From positions 1-64,000 of the forward strand of contig JAQTLX010000010.1 of NCBI GenBank assembly GCA_028714695.1: 64,000 nucleotides of DNA, written 5' to 3'. The notes below the pieces were generated by a model. The model searched no databases, had not been told where the DNA came from, and saw only the letters and a program-made list of their open reading frames with translations. The stretch is from Ignavibacteria bacterium (GTDB lineage: Bacteria; Bacteroidota; Ignavibacteria; Tepidaquicellales; Tepidaquicellaceae). Each line of letters opens with the position of its first letter. Position 1 is the first letter of the stretch. Positions 1-9,234 of the stretch are shown here, one piece after another. A program made the position numbers and the translations under genes.

Positions 1-620
1 GGCGGAGGGATGACAGGGAGAGAGGGATTTCGGATGGCAGGGGGAGAGGGGGATGACACAGGGAGAGCGTTTTACTTTATACAGGTTGGATACACAATTA
101 GAGAGGATTTTTAAGATCCCCGATAGGATCGCTCGGGGATGACAGGGAGAGAGGGATTTCGGATGACAGGGAGAAAGGGGGATGACACAGGGAGAGCGTT
201 TTACTTTTTACAGGTTGGATACATAATTAGAGATGATTTTTAAGATCCCCCGATAGGATCGCTCGGGGATGACAGGGAGAGAGGGATTTCGGATGACAGG
301 GAGAGAGGGTTCGGGGATGATAACAAGATGTGAGGAGGCTCGTTATATGGATCCCCGATAAGATCGCTCGGGGATGACAGGGAGAGAGGGGGATGACACA
401 GGGAGAGCGTTTTACTTTTTACAGGTTGGATACACAATTAGAGAGGATTTTTAAGATCCCCGATAGGAACGATCGAGGATGACAGGGAGAGAGGGATTTC
501 GGATGACAGGAAAAAAGGGGGATGACACAGGGAGAGCGTTTTACTTTTTACAGGTTGGATACACAATTAGAGAGGATTTTTAAGATCCCAGATAGGAATC
601 CGCCACGGCTGAGGGATGAC
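1..620. repeat. tandem 129-bp repeat block
   Basis: The segment starting GATGACACAGGG recurs at 52, 181, 392 and 521. The spacings are 129, 211 and 129 bp; the longer one carries an extra insertion of about 80 bp around 309-390. Each unit holds an A/T-rich core (acaggttgga, tacacaatta) followed by a palindrome with arms ATCCCCGA and TCGGGGAT around a 9-nt spacer (best copy 116-140). Then come short purine-rich GATGACAGGGAGAGAG copies. The last unit decays after about 590. The block runs off the left edge of the window, so its full size is unknown. No convincing coding frame is present: the open frames here simply read through repeats. Confidence 0.9.
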
Positions 621-644
621 AAAAGAGACATTCTTCAATCTTCG

Positions 645-701
645 ATGTTCAATGTTCAATCTTATGTTCAATGTTCAATCTTATGTTCAATGTTCAATCT
701 T
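645..701. repeat. 19-bp perfect triplicate repeat
   Basis: Three consecutive identical 19-bp copies of ATGTTCAATGTTCAATCTT (645-663, 664-682, 683-701) are followed by a partial copy. Each copy is itself an internal duplication of ATGTTCAAT. There are no unique spacers, so this is a simple tandem repeat rather than a CRISPR. Confidence 0.9.
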
Positions 702-811
702 GTGTTCAATTGATTAGTCAGTGCGTTATTGGTGAAATTTATAGAACTTTTCGTAACTACATTGGTGTTTCGATAATCGATATAAACAATAATCAATGGA
801 GTTAAATGATT

Positions 812-854
812 AAAAAATGACAGGTCAGCAAAACCGGGGTTTTGCCGACCTGTC
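812..854 (-). terminator. Rho-independent terminator-like hairpin (minus strand)
   Basis: A long stem is formed by GACAGGTC plus GCAAAACC against GGTTTTGC plus GACCTGTC, with one internal mismatch and a two-base apex. On the minus strand it is followed by ATTTTTT (complement of 812-818). It lies 278 bases downstream of the barrel gene ending at 1132 and is the first good terminator for that leftward transcript. Confidence 0.65.
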
Positions 855-904
855 GAGATTAATTTATGATGGTTAATTTTATTGCTGCTTAATCAATCCT
901 GTTT

Positions 905-1131
905 TCATAAACTAAGGTTTCAGAATCTAAGGTTTAAAAATCAAACCTTGCGTATTGCACTTTCGTTCTCTTTTCCGTTTTCAGAATCTAAGATTTCAGT
1001 ATCAAAGGTTCAAGAATCCATGTTTTCAGTATCTAAGGTTTAAAAATCAAACCTCGTGTAATGCACGTTCATGCTCTTTATTCTTTCTTTTGAATCTAAG
1101 GTCTCAGAATCCAAAATTTCCGAATCAATAT
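905..1131. repeat. degenerate 106-bp repeat, non-coding
   Basis: The string ATCTAAGGTTTAAAAATCAA starts at 925 and again at 1031. Both copies are followed by diverged CCT(T/C)GYGTAWTGCAC and then T/C-rich sequence. Shorter copies of CAGAATCTAAG occur between and after them, and a third weak copy runs into the end of the next gene near 1140. The repeated short element gives a spurious Phe/Arg-rich reading frame on the plus strand. No gene is supported here. Confidence 0.75.
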
Positions 1132-1677
1132 TTAGAAATAGAACCTTGCTGTTAGCACGGTTCCTGTGCTTAATTTTGTGTTTGTTTCTTCTACAGGTTT
1201 ATCTCTTTTGAATTGAAAGTCGGCGCCGACTGTTTCTTTAATACCGACACTGAGTTTTTTGTCTATGAAATAATCGAGACCAAAGATGACGCCTGCATTA
1301 AGAGAACTTTTCGAATCCGGTTCGGTTCCTTCAATATAAATTCCGGCGTCTTTTACGTTTTCATAAATTCCCTGTATTCCGATAAACGGACTTACTTTTG
1401 TTTTTGTAAAATGATACATGACTGCGAGACCGCCGCGGAAATCTGTTCCTGTTACTTTTTTCGAGCCTGCGGGAGCGTCACCGCCGTTGATATCGAAATT
1501 CGCGCCTGCTATCAGCATGGCGGCTACGTTATCGGAGAAATAGTATTTCAGATTTATGTTTGGCGATGATGTTATTCCGTCTATTCCAAGTCCGATTTTT
1601 CCTTTGCCGGGATAATCCTGTGAATACCCTATCGAGGCAAATACTAACAATGCGATTACTAATAATGTTTTTTTCAT
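1132..1677 (-). CDS. small outer-membrane beta-barrel protein
   Basis: This 181-residue protein has a clear signal peptide (residues 1-19, MKK start, cut near YSQ-DY). It then shows alternating short beta-strand segments rich in Gly and aromatic residues and ends in ...RFYF, the C-terminal aromatic typical of outer-membrane barrels. Its length suits an eight-stranded OmpA/OmpX-like porin-family barrel. No peptidoglycan-binding domain is seen. It is the last gene on the minus strand after the efflux genes, 86 bases beyond the RND pump stop, so it may share that transcript or have its own promoter in 1678-1763. The substrate or role is unknown. Confidence 0.75.
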   Translation of the reverse strand: MKKTLLVIALLVFASIGYSQDYPGKGKIGLGIDGITSSPNINLKYYFSDNVAAMLIAGANFDINGGDAPAGSKKVTGTDFRGGLAVMYHFTKTKVSPFIGIQGIYENVKDAGIYIEGTEPDSKSSLNAGVIFGLDYFIDKKLSVGIKETVGADFQFKRDKPVEETNTKLSTGTVLTARFYF

Positions 1678-1763
1678 GATTTTTCCTTTCGTGTGAATTA
1701 TTTTTGTTTTTTATTTATGACCAATAAATTTTTCGATTCATTGGTACGTTAGTTTTTTATTAA

Positions 1764-4700
1764 TTAAATTTTTTCAATTTGAACTTTGCCGGCATTTGCG
1801 GCTGTTTTCCTGCCGTATTTTTCTTTGAATCTGTCTATTATAAAATACAGGACAGGGATTAAGAACACCGTAATCACCATCGAAGAAAGCAAACCTCCGA
1901 TAAGAACCAAGGCAAGTCCGTTTTTCCATTCAGCGTCAGCGCCTTTTGCAATCGCAACGGGAATCATACCGACGACCATCGCGACAGTTGTCATTAATAT
2001 CGGGCGCAGGCGAAGTTTTCCCGCTTCAATCAGCGCGTCTCTGTAATACACTCCGTCCGCTTTCAGTTTGTTTGCAAAATCCACAATTAGAATTGCATTC
2101 TTCGATACAAGTCCAAGCAGCATCAGGACACCGAGTATAGAGAAAATACTTATGTTCGATATGCTGAGATTCAAAGCCAAGAACGCCCCGATTAATGCAA
2201 CGGGAATCGAGAACAGAATTACCACAGGATAGAGGAAATTATCGAACAGGATAACGAGTATGAAATATATCATCATAATGGATATTACAATCGCCATTCC
2301 GAGAGCGCCGAAACTCTCGTCCTGCGCTTTATTAAGCAAACCCCATTGAATCGATATCGAGGGGTCAACCGGGTCTTTTTTCAATGCATCATTGATGTCG
2401 TTAACTATAGAACCGTTGCTTCTTCCGAGATTACTTGCCGTGATTCTGATGGATGATCTTCTGTCTCTTCTTTCAAGCATATTAGGTCCGGCGCTTCTTT
2501 GCACGTTAGCAAACTGACTCAACTGTATTTGTTGTCCCATATTATTGATGAATCCGATTTCTTTTATATCATCGGGATTCCTTCTGTCGAAAGCGTCCAT
2601 CTTAACTCTGATGTCATAATCGGTACCATTTTCCCTGTACTTCGAATCGTTGTTCCCTGATAAAGCATTCTGAAGTGTTCCGCCTACTATTGCTGTGCTT
2701 AATCCGAAATCAGCCATTTTTTCATTATTCATATCAATCCTGAGTTCGGGATTCCCCTTTTCTTCTATTGAAACTTTTGTATCGATAGCGCCGGGAATAT
2801 TTTCGACTATACCTGCTATATGTTTTGCTTCCTTAAACAGTATATCGTAGTTATCGCCGAGCAAAACAATTTCAACGGGGGCAATCGCGATATCGGTTAT
2901 ACCGACAACCGATGATGTATATTTTATTCCCTGATATTTCTTTTCCAGTTCTTTTCTTAAATTCAGCATATATTTTTCAGTGGAAATTTTTTCGCGCTGA
3001 TTTTCATCTTTCAACTGGATTGTCAATTCCGATTCGTTCTCCACGCCGAACCCCGTTCCGCCGATACCCGTTTTGGGACCGCCGACATTAGCGAACACGT
3101 ATTCTACTTCGGGTTTGTTCATAATGTAATGTTCGACATCCTGCATTATCAGATTATTCTGAGACAGAGCCGTGCTTTTTGAAAATTCAAATGACATACG
3201 GAATTTGCCCTGATCGCCCATTGCGACCAATTCGCTTCCAAGTATTCCCATTTTCATTATCAATCCCGTGAATACGAATAAGATTACTATGATGCCGATT
3301 ACAATTGTTTTATGCGAGAGGCACCAATCCAGAATTTTTCCGTAATAATCGGTAAGTTTATTCAGGAGACTTTCAAATTTTACTAAAAATTTCTGAACGG
3401 GTTTTTTAGGATTCAGTTCATCCAGTTTTGCAAATCTTGAAGAAAGCCATACTGAAAGAGTCAAACTGGAAAAAAGCGATACCATTGTTGTAAATGCTAC
3501 AGTGAAAGCAAATTGTCTGAGTATATCGGAGACCATGGTTCTAATAAATGTAAGCGGTATAAATACTATTACGATAACAGCGGTAATGGAAATAGCGGCA
3601 AACGTAATTTCTTTGATACCGTCATAAGTAGCCGTAACTTTATCCTTACCCATTTCAAGATGCCGCTGAATATTTTCGAGCACAACGATGGAATCATCTA
3701 CCAGTATTCCGATTACGAGAGTCATACCGAGGAGCGTCATCAAATTAAGAGTAAACCCGCTAAGTTGAATCATAATAAAAGAAGATATCAGCGAGATAGG
3801 TATGGAGATAATAACTATCATTGAATTCCTGAAATTATGAAGGAACAGATACATAATAATGCCGACTAAAACGATTGCGAGAATCAAGTCTTTCAGAACG
3901 GAGTTAACGGATTGTTTTGTAATTACACTGTCATCGCTGACGTCGGTAAATTTCAGATTTGTGCTTTTGTTTTCTGTTTCCAGTATTTTCAGTTTATCGT
4001 GCACATTTTTACTAATTTCGACATTGTTACCGTCTGACGTTTTTTTAATAGAGATTGCTATCCCGTTTTCTCCGTTAAAGCGGGCAATAGATTCGGTTTC
4101 CTTCAATCCGTCTTTAACCTCGGCGACATCGGATACTCTGATTGGATTTCCCGCAGGAGATTTATAAACAACAAGATTTTTTATATCATCGAGGGAAGCG
4201 AACTTGCCTGCCAATTTAACGGTCAACTGCTCATCGGCGTTTTTAATTTTGCCCGTCGGGAATTCAAGGTTGGCATAATTTATCGCTTTCGTTATTTGCA
4301 GTATCGACAGATTATAATACTTTAACTTGTCTTTATTTACATTAACTCTGATTTCTCTTTCCTCGCCGCCCAGCATCGTAACTTCGGCAACGCCTTTTAC
4401 CTGTTGAATTATGGGCAGATACCGGTCTTTAACTTTCTGATATAATTCCGTATTCGGCAGATTGGAATTCACGACTAACGTCAGAATGGGAGAATCGTTA
4501 GGAGAAATTTTTGCAAGCGTCGGATTTTTCGCATCATCAGGCAAATCTTTTCTGACTTTGTCTATTTTTCTTTGCGCTTCCTGAAGCATAAAATCCACAT
4601 CCGTACCGTTTTTAAAATAAACGGCGACAATCGATACATTTTCTATAGACTGTGAAGATATGAAATCGATATTATTTAAAGTTGCAAGACCGTCCTCTAT

Positions 4701-4898
4701 TTTTTTTGTAATCTGGTTTTCCACTTCGCTCGGCGCGGCGCCCGGATATACAGTTGCAACGGTTATTACCGGACTTGCCATACTTGGTATTAACTCATAT
4801 CCCAAATAATGGAAACATAACAATCCGAACAGAGCGAGCAGACTGAATATTACGATAATTACCGACGGACGTTTTATTGATACTTGTGTTAAATTCAT
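1764..4898 (-). CDS. RND-family efflux pump, inner-membrane permease
   Basis: This 1044-residue protein has the full RND layout: an N-terminal membrane helix (about 12-32), a large periplasmic loop, a helix bundle (about 335-540), a second large loop and a final helix bundle (about 865-1025). The proton-relay aspartates sit as Asp401-Asp402 in GILVDDS and the partner lysine as Lys933 in GLVSKNA, matching the AcrB relay layout. This points to an HAE1-like proton antiporter exporting drugs or amphiphiles rather than a heavy-metal CzcA type. It follows the adaptor gene by 21 bases and completes a TolC-adaptor-pump operon downstream of tetR. The substrate cannot be read from the sequence. Confidence 0.93.
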   Translation of the reverse strand: MNLTQVSIKRPSVIIVIFSLLALFGLLCFHYLGYELIPSMASPVITVATVYPGAAPSEVENQITKKIEDGLATLNNIDFISSQSIENVSIVAVYFKNGTDVDFMLQEAQRKIDKVRKDLPDDAKNPTLAKISPNDSPILTLVVNSNLPNTELYQKVKDRYLPIIQQVKGVAEVTMLGGEEREIRVNVNKDKLKYYNLSILQITKAINYANLEFPTGKIKNADEQLTVKLAGKFASLDDIKNLVVYKSPAGNPIRVSDVAEVKDGLKETESIARFNGENGIAISIKKTSDGNNVEISKNVHDKLKILETENKSTNLKFTDVSDDSVITKQSVNSVLKDLILAIVLVGIIMYLFLHNFRNSMIVIISIPISLISSFIMIQLSGFTLNLMTLLGMTLVIGILVDDSIVVLENIQRHLEMGKDKVTATYDGIKEITFAAISITAVIVIVFIPLTFIRTMVSDILRQFAFTVAFTTMVSLFSSLTLSVWLSSRFAKLDELNPKKPVQKFLVKFESLLNKLTDYYGKILDWCLSHKTIVIGIIVILFVFTGLIMKMGILGSELVAMGDQGKFRMSFEFSKSTALSQNNLIMQDVEHYIMNKPEVEYVFANVGGPKTGIGGTGFGVENESELTIQLKDENQREKISTEKYMLNLRKELEKKYQGIKYTSSVVGITDIAIAPVEIVLLGDNYDILFKEAKHIAGIVENIPGAIDTKVSIEEKGNPELRIDMNNEKMADFGLSTAIVGGTLQNALSGNNDSKYRENGTDYDIRVKMDAFDRRNPDDIKEIGFINNMGQQIQLSQFANVQRSAGPNMLERRDRRSSIRITASNLGRSNGSIVNDINDALKKDPVDPSISIQWGLLNKAQDESFGALGMAIVISIMMIYFILVILFDNFLYPVVILFSIPVALIGAFLALNLSISNISIFSILGVLMLLGLVSKNAILIVDFANKLKADGVYYRDALIEAGKLRLRPILMTTVAMVVGMIPVAIAKGADAEWKNGLALVLIGGLLSSMVITVFLIPVLYFIIDRFKEKYGRKTAANAGKVQIEKI

Positions 4899-4919
4899 AA
4901 TTTTAAATTGGAATTCATT

Positions 4920-5972
4920 TTAATTAATAGTATTTACCAAAGCGCCGTCATACAGATTTACCTGACCGCCTATTACAACCGCATCACCTTCGGAAAGACC
5001 GTTTGTTACTTCAAGGAAATCATTCGTCGCAGTTCCCAGCGAAATATTTTTCAGATACGCTTTTCCGTTTTCGACTTTATATATTTGCGGCTCTTTAATC
5101 GTTCCTACAAGCGCGGCAACGGGTATCGACAAGCATGTTTTGCTTAATGTATTTCCGATTTTCACTGTTCCGAACATTCCGGATTTCAAAGGATAAGTTT
5201 TGGAATTTTCTATAGTAATCTGCACGGGAAAATTATGCGAATCGTCGCCTTTTGAACCTACCATGGATATTGTTCCTTTGTATTTGTATTCGGGATAGAC
5301 ATCGGAGAATATCTCGGTCTGCATTCCGTCTTTAAATCTTGTCAATTCGCTTTCGGGAATATTCAAATTCAATTTCAGGACGGATACATCGGTTAACTGG
5401 AGCAAAGGCACACCCGGTCCGAGCACGGAGCCGAGGTCGAAAAATCTCATTGAAACAACACCGCTGAACGGCGCTATAATAGTAGTTCTGGATATTTGTT
5501 CTTTTAATGTTTTAATCTGCACCTCCGCGGACTTTTTTGCAATGTAAGTTTTTTCCAACTGCACGGCGGGAATAGCATCGCCTTTGGAGAGGTTTTCGTA
5601 TCTTTTCACATCCAGCATTATCCCTTCGAGTTGAATTTCCGCGGATTCGAGTTGGAGTTTCAGCATTGTATCGTCAACTCTGGCAATTACATGTCCTTTA
5701 TTTATGAAGTCGCCGTCGTTTACTCCCACATAGACAACTTTACCCTGCGTCTCGGAAGCAATTTTATTATCGCGGTTAGCGGAAATTGTTCCGATATATT
5801 TTTTCTCTTCATATAAATTCCTGTATGCAACTTTATCGGTTGTTACAAGAATTTTTGCGTTTTCATCTTTTATGTAAGTTTTATCGGCGACCTCATGCTT
5901 ATTTGCAAATAACTTCCAAACAGTCAGCCCTAACAGAGCGGCTATAATTAATATCCAGATTGTTTTTTTCAT
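4920..5972 (-). CDS. RND efflux periplasmic adaptor (membrane fusion protein)
   Basis: This 350-residue protein starts with a membrane anchor (residues 4-22). It continues with a lipoyl/barrel-sandwich half (IASETQGKVVYVGVNDGDF, near 70-90), an alpha-hairpin (about 105-155), the second lipoyl half (APFSGVVSMRF) and a beta-barrel/membrane-proximal end. This is the usual HlyD/AcrA-type order and length. It bridges the inner-membrane pump encoded immediately downstream and the TolC-like channel encoded 25 bases upstream. It has no lipobox, so it is held by its N-terminal helix. Family assignment is firm; specificity is unknown. Confidence 0.93.
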   Translation of the reverse strand: MKKTIWILIIAALLGLTVWKLFANKHEVADKTYIKDENAKILVTTDKVAYRNLYEEKKYIGTISANRDNKIASETQGKVVYVGVNDGDFINKGHVIARVDDTMLKLQLESAEIQLEGIMLDVKRYENLSKGDAIPAVQLEKTYIAKKSAEVQIKTLKEQISRTTIIAPFSGVVSMRFFDLGSVLGPGVPLLQLTDVSVLKLNLNIPESELTRFKDGMQTEIFSDVYPEYKYKGTISMVGSKGDDSHNFPVQITIENSKTYPLKSGMFGTVKIGNTLSKTCLSIPVAALVGTIKEPQIYKVENGKAYLKNISLGTATNDFLEVTNGLSEGDAVVIGGQVNLYDGALVNTIN

Positions 5973-5997
5973 TGTATAATAAGTAAGTTTAAAATTT

Positions 5998-7308
5998 TTA
6001 ATTGTTAAGTAATTTACCGGCTGCTTTCTTCCATGCCAACTGCGCGTTCAGAAGATTTATTGTCGATACTATGTAATTATTCTGTGCTTCTCTTAATGAA
6101 TTATCGGACTGAATTACGTCGGTTATATTTACCAATCCTTCTTTAAACTGAAGTTGAGTCTGATCATAAATCTTTTGAGCAAGGTCCAACTGCTCTTTTC
6201 TGCTTAAGATTGTAGATTCATTAAGAGTTATTTGTTCAATCGAATTTTTCAGTTCCATACTTATATTTTCGTTCATTTGATTTAACTGCGTGTTCAGTTT
6301 TTCATATTCGATATTTTTTTGGTCAATTTTCGATTTCTTTCCCAGGCCGTCGAATAAATTCCAACTCAATTTCAAGCCTACCCATGAGCCCGGCAGACCT
6401 TTCAAAAAGCCCGCGTCTCCGCCCTTGCCGTAATAAGTATTGTTATAAACTCCGTATGCGGAAAGGGACGGGAAATAACCGGCTGTAATATTTTTTCTTT
6501 CAACCAAATTAAGTTCTTTCTGCTTTTCCAGTAATTTCACTTCAATCCTTTCGGGTTCGATATTATAGGACGGCAGTGTTATGGTGTTTGTAGATATTTC
6601 ATTATTTATTTGCAGATTATCGGACTGGGAAATCCCTGAAAGAAATTTTAGCATATTTATAACTTCATTATAAGATACCTTTACAGTTTTCTCCTGAGTT
6701 TCGAGCATAGTTTTGTTCAGTTTCAATTTATCGACATCGGTATGTTTTATCATCTGGTTTTCGTATAACAATTCCGCGGTGGAAATCAGTTTTTCCATAT
6801 TGGTAATATTGCTTCTGATGAAATTGCTCTGAGTATTAATTATCTGAGCGTTATAATAAGCGGCGCTTACATTGTAGGCAACTTCTTCTTTTGATTTGCG
6901 GACCAGCAGCCTGTTCAAATCCTTTCCTGTATTTGCCATTTGAACTCCGGTAATGTATTCCTGGCTGAAAATCAGTTGTCCTACGGAAATTGTTGTACCT
7001 AAATTCCACGGCGTGCTTATTTCAAACGGCTGATATATGTCACCTCCTACAGGCATTAATTGTACGGGGATTTTCGTATAGTATTTATAATCACCGCTGA
7101 CATTAACCTGAGGAAGCATACTGGATTTCACTTCGCTTACGCGTTTATCCGCAATCTCCGTTTCCAGTATGGAAGATTTGACACTCTGATTATTTTGCAA
7201 TGCCTTGTTTATCAAATCTTTCAAAGATATCTCCTGAGCATTCGCGCAAACCGCCATCGACAGGAAGAAAATCAGTGTCAGGTATATCTTTTTAGTTGTG
7301 TTATACAT
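5998..7308 (-). CDS. TolC-family outer-membrane efflux channel
   Basis: This 436-residue protein has a signal peptide (about 1-24, ending ANA-QE). It is followed by two repeated halves of long amphipathic helices with Leu/Asn/Gln-rich heptads and short beta segments, as in OEP/TolC proteins; length is typical. It is the first gene of the efflux operon after tetR. The start chosen is the ATG at 7308. The 146-bp gap to tetR contains one strong and one weak copy of the presumed TetR operator (7421-7438, 7326-7343), so transcription of the pump operon is probably derepressed when the regulator binds a ligand. Confidence 0.93.
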   Translation of the reverse strand: MYNTTKKIYLTLIFFLSMAVCANAQEISLKDLINKALQNNQSVKSSILETEIADKRVSEVKSSMLPQVNVSGDYKYYTKIPVQLMPVGGDIYQPFEISTPWNLGTTISVGQLIFSQEYITGVQMANTGKDLNRLLVRKSKEEVAYNVSAAYYNAQIINTQSNFIRSNITNMEKLISTAELLYENQMIKHTDVDKLKLNKTMLETQEKTVKVSYNEVINMLKFLSGISQSDNLQINNEISTNTITLPSYNIEPERIEVKLLEKQKELNLVERKNITAGYFPSLSAYGVYNNTYYGKGGDAGFLKGLPGSWVGLKLSWNLFDGLGKKSKIDQKNIEYEKLNTQLNQMNENISMELKNSIEQITLNESTILSRKEQLDLAQKIYDQTQLQFKEGLVNITDVIQSDNSLREAQNNYIVSTINLLNAQLAWKKAAGKLLNN

Positions 7309-7325
7309 ATCATTTATTGTTGTGT

Positions 7326-7343
7326 TTTAAATATTTGTTTAAT
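7326..7343. promoter_or_regulatory. degenerate TetR-type operator copy
   Basis: TTTAAAT-N4-GTTTAAT resembles the two better operator copies at 7421 and 8123 with a few changes. It lies 17-35 bases upstream of the TolC-like start codon. It could be a secondary site or chance in AT-rich DNA. Confidence 0.4.
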
Positions 7344-7420
7344 TTTAAAGCAAAAAAAATGTTTCTTTTATTTCAATCCGGAATACCGATTATATTTAAA
7401 CGCATTCATTATATTAATAT

Positions 7421-7438
7421 TTTAAACTATTGTTTAAA
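7421..7438. promoter_or_regulatory. probable TetR operator before the efflux operon
   Basis: This is a perfect inverted repeat TTTAAAC-N4-GTTTAAA. It lies between tetR and the TolC-like gene and matches the site upstream of tetR (8123-8140) at 16 of 18 positions. An 18-bp dyad next to and upstream of a TetR-family gene is the usual layout for an autoregulated TetR repressor. Confidence 0.72.
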
Positions 7439-7454
7439 GTCAGAGCAAAAAAAA

Positions 7455-8069
7455 TCACTTTTTAAGGAATAAGAAATTTGTAACCATTTCAATGGCATAT
7501 TCCATTTGCTGATGCAAAAACGCATTATAAGAATCTTCCGTGAATTGCTCAATTTCATTCAGAAGCGGCTCTGCGATTATCGGAAAATGCATATACCCTA
7601 TCACGATTGACAGTGCAGAGACGGGATCTATTTTTCTTATTATTTTCTTTTTAACATTTTCCTTTATCTGAGTGTTCCACTTTTCCAAAAACTCGGTTTT
7701 CCTGATGCCCATTTCGCTAATAAATGTTTTCGCATTATTCTTAACTTCGCTGTAGAAGAACACAAACATATCCGGGTCACTCATCTGCATCTCGAGTTGT
7801 CTCTCCATAATGAGGCGGATTTTCTTAGACAAATCTATCGGCCGGTTAAGAATGTCTATAATGTCATCCAGAAATTCATGGGCTGTTTCCATGAAAATAA
7901 TTTTAAACAGCATTTCTTTTTTTCTGAAATAGTAATTCGTAAGGGCGACATTAAGACCTGCTTCTTTTGCTATATCTCTGGAAGTGGTTCCCTTGAAACC
8001 CTTTTTCATAAAGACTCTGCGGGCTGCTTCTTTGATTCGTTCTTCAGTATTTAATATTTTTTCATCCAT
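7455..8069 (-). CDS. TetR-family transcriptional repressor of the efflux operon
   Basis: This 204-residue protein carries a TetR N-terminal helix-turn-helix (about residues 8-58: ERIKEAARRVF ... TTSRDIAKEAGLN ... LTNYYFRKKEML). The C-terminal half is a variable helical ligand-binding domain, and length is typical. It is the first gene on the minus strand, directly upstream of the TolC/adaptor/RND genes. Near-identical 18-bp dyads lie both upstream of its start (8123-8140) and between it and the channel gene (7421-7438). It is inferred to repress itself and the pump. The inducer is unknown. Confidence 0.92.
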   Translation of the reverse strand: MDEKILNTEERIKEAARRVFMKKGFKGTTSRDIAKEAGLNVALTNYYFRKKEMLFKIIFMETAHEFLDDIIDILNRPIDLSKKIRLIMERQLEMQMSDPDMFVFFYSEVKNNAKTFISEMGIRKTEFLEKWNTQIKENVKKKIIRKIDPVSALSIVIGYMHFPIIAEPLLNEIEQFTEDSYNAFLHQQMEYAIEMVTNFLFLKK

Positions 8070-8122
8070 CGTTTTAAATCAACTGTACAAATATAGAAAG
8101 GATTTTTGTTTTAAGCAAGTAA

Positions 8123-8140
8123 TTTAAACAGTTGTTTAAA
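8123..8140. promoter_or_regulatory. probable TetR operator upstream of tetR
   Basis: TTTAAACA-GT-TGTTTAAA is an 8-2-8 inverted repeat, 54 bases upstream of the tetR start. Sixteen of its 18 positions equal the site at 7421-7438. It probably mediates autoregulation. Confidence 0.72.
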
Positions 8141-8194
8141 GATTTTTTTCACTTTATAAAAATGGTAATACGGATTGAAGGATTAATTGCGTAT

Positions 8195-9223
8195 TCATTC
8201 CTTTTTCAGTTCTTTTTCCTTTTTCTCAATAATTCTCTGGAGGCTGTCGAGTTTCATGTGTGCGTCGCGAAGTTGAGAAAGGCGTCTTTCGCTTTCGATT
8301 TCATAGGTTTCTTTATCCCAGTATCCGATGTCTTCGAAGTATCCTTTGAAGAAGAAGTTATGTTTGAGGGCTTCCATATTCTGATTGAAACTGAATGCGC
8401 CCTTTTCGAGATTCTTTGTTGTTTTGTTTGCTGATTCTATAGTGCCTTTGAGGTTGTTCGCGAATGACGTATCCGTTAAGAGCGTACCGATAAAACTTTC
8501 GCTGGAATTGAGTTTGCCGGTTATTTCGGACAGGTTGCCAACTGTTTTATCAAGTTCCTTTGTAAGTTTTCCGAAATCTCCGGATATATTATCTATGGCA
8601 CTGCCGAGAGAAGAAAATATTCTGTTGAGGTCCTTTGAATATACAGCGAAACTCGCCATTACATTTTTAACTGAATAGTAGAGAGAATCGCTTTTCAGAA
8701 GTTGACCGATAGTTCCTTCTCCTTTATTCACTCTGCCTGTTATATCCGCGAGGTCTTTTGATAATTTACTCGCGTTATCGCCGGTTTCTTTCAATGATTT
8801 CAAAATATCTTCCGCCGAGATTGGTTTTACGGATTCGATAATTGAATTATTCTCTACACTTGGAGCGCTTGAAGAGCCGGCGGATATTTCAACTATCCTG
8901 TTTCCGACAAGTCCTTCCGAGATTATAACTACTTTCGAATCGGTTTTAATATACTTCTGAATATCGGTCGTCACGTCAAGCACGACTTCGATTTTATCTC
9001 CGCTGATAATATTAATTTCATAGACCGAACCGATTCCTATACCGGAGAATGTAACCTTAGTGCCTTTTTGCAGTCCTGCAACATTTTCGAAATAAGTTTT
9101 CAGGTGCAGAGATGTAGTAAAAAGATTTCTATTCTTACTGATGAAGAATATTACGAATATCAGCAGCGCCAATCCCGCCATTGTAAATATTCCGATTGCC
9201 AGATTTCTTTTTGTTTCATTCAT
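8195..9223 (-). CDS. mlaD: MlaD-type MCE-domain lipid transport protein
   Basis: This 342-residue protein has one N-terminal membrane helix (about 8-30) and an MCE domain (about 38-118; LKTYFENVAGLQKGTKVTFSG and a following GIGIGSV). A long helical, Asn/Lys/Ser-rich periplasmic tail then extends to a charged coiled-coil end. In Mla-type importers and exporters this subunit forms a hexameric ring that binds phospholipid and sits on the MlaFE complex. It is the last gene of the operon, 11 bases after the ATPase. The direction of lipid movement is not determined by the sequence. Confidence 0.92.
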   Translation of the reverse strand: MNETKRNLAIGIFTMAGLALLIFVIFFISKNRNLFTTSLHLKTYFENVAGLQKGTKVTFSGIGIGSVYEINIISGDKIEVVLDVTTDIQKYIKTDSKVVIISEGLVGNRIVEISAGSSSAPSVENNSIIESVKPISAEDILKSLKETGDNASKLSKDLADITGRVNKGEGTIGQLLKSDSLYYSVKNVMASFAVYSKDLNRIFSSLGSAIDNISGDFGKLTKELDKTVGNLSEITGKLNSSESFIGTLLTDTSFANNLKGTIESANKTTKNLEKGAFSFNQNMEALKHNFFFKGYFEDIGYWDKETYEIESERRLSQLRDAHMKLDSLQRIIEKKEKELKKE

Positions 9224-9234
9224 ATAAGAATATT

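Noticed and set aside
645-701. Possible CRISPR
   Set aside because: Copies are directly adjacent and only 19 bp, with no spacers and no cas genes nearby.
240-1155. Several open frames of 60-70 residues inside the left repeats
   Set aside because: They merely translate the tandem units (Leu/Ser or Phe/Arg/Gln-rich periodic sequences) and have no ribosome-binding site or homologous feature.
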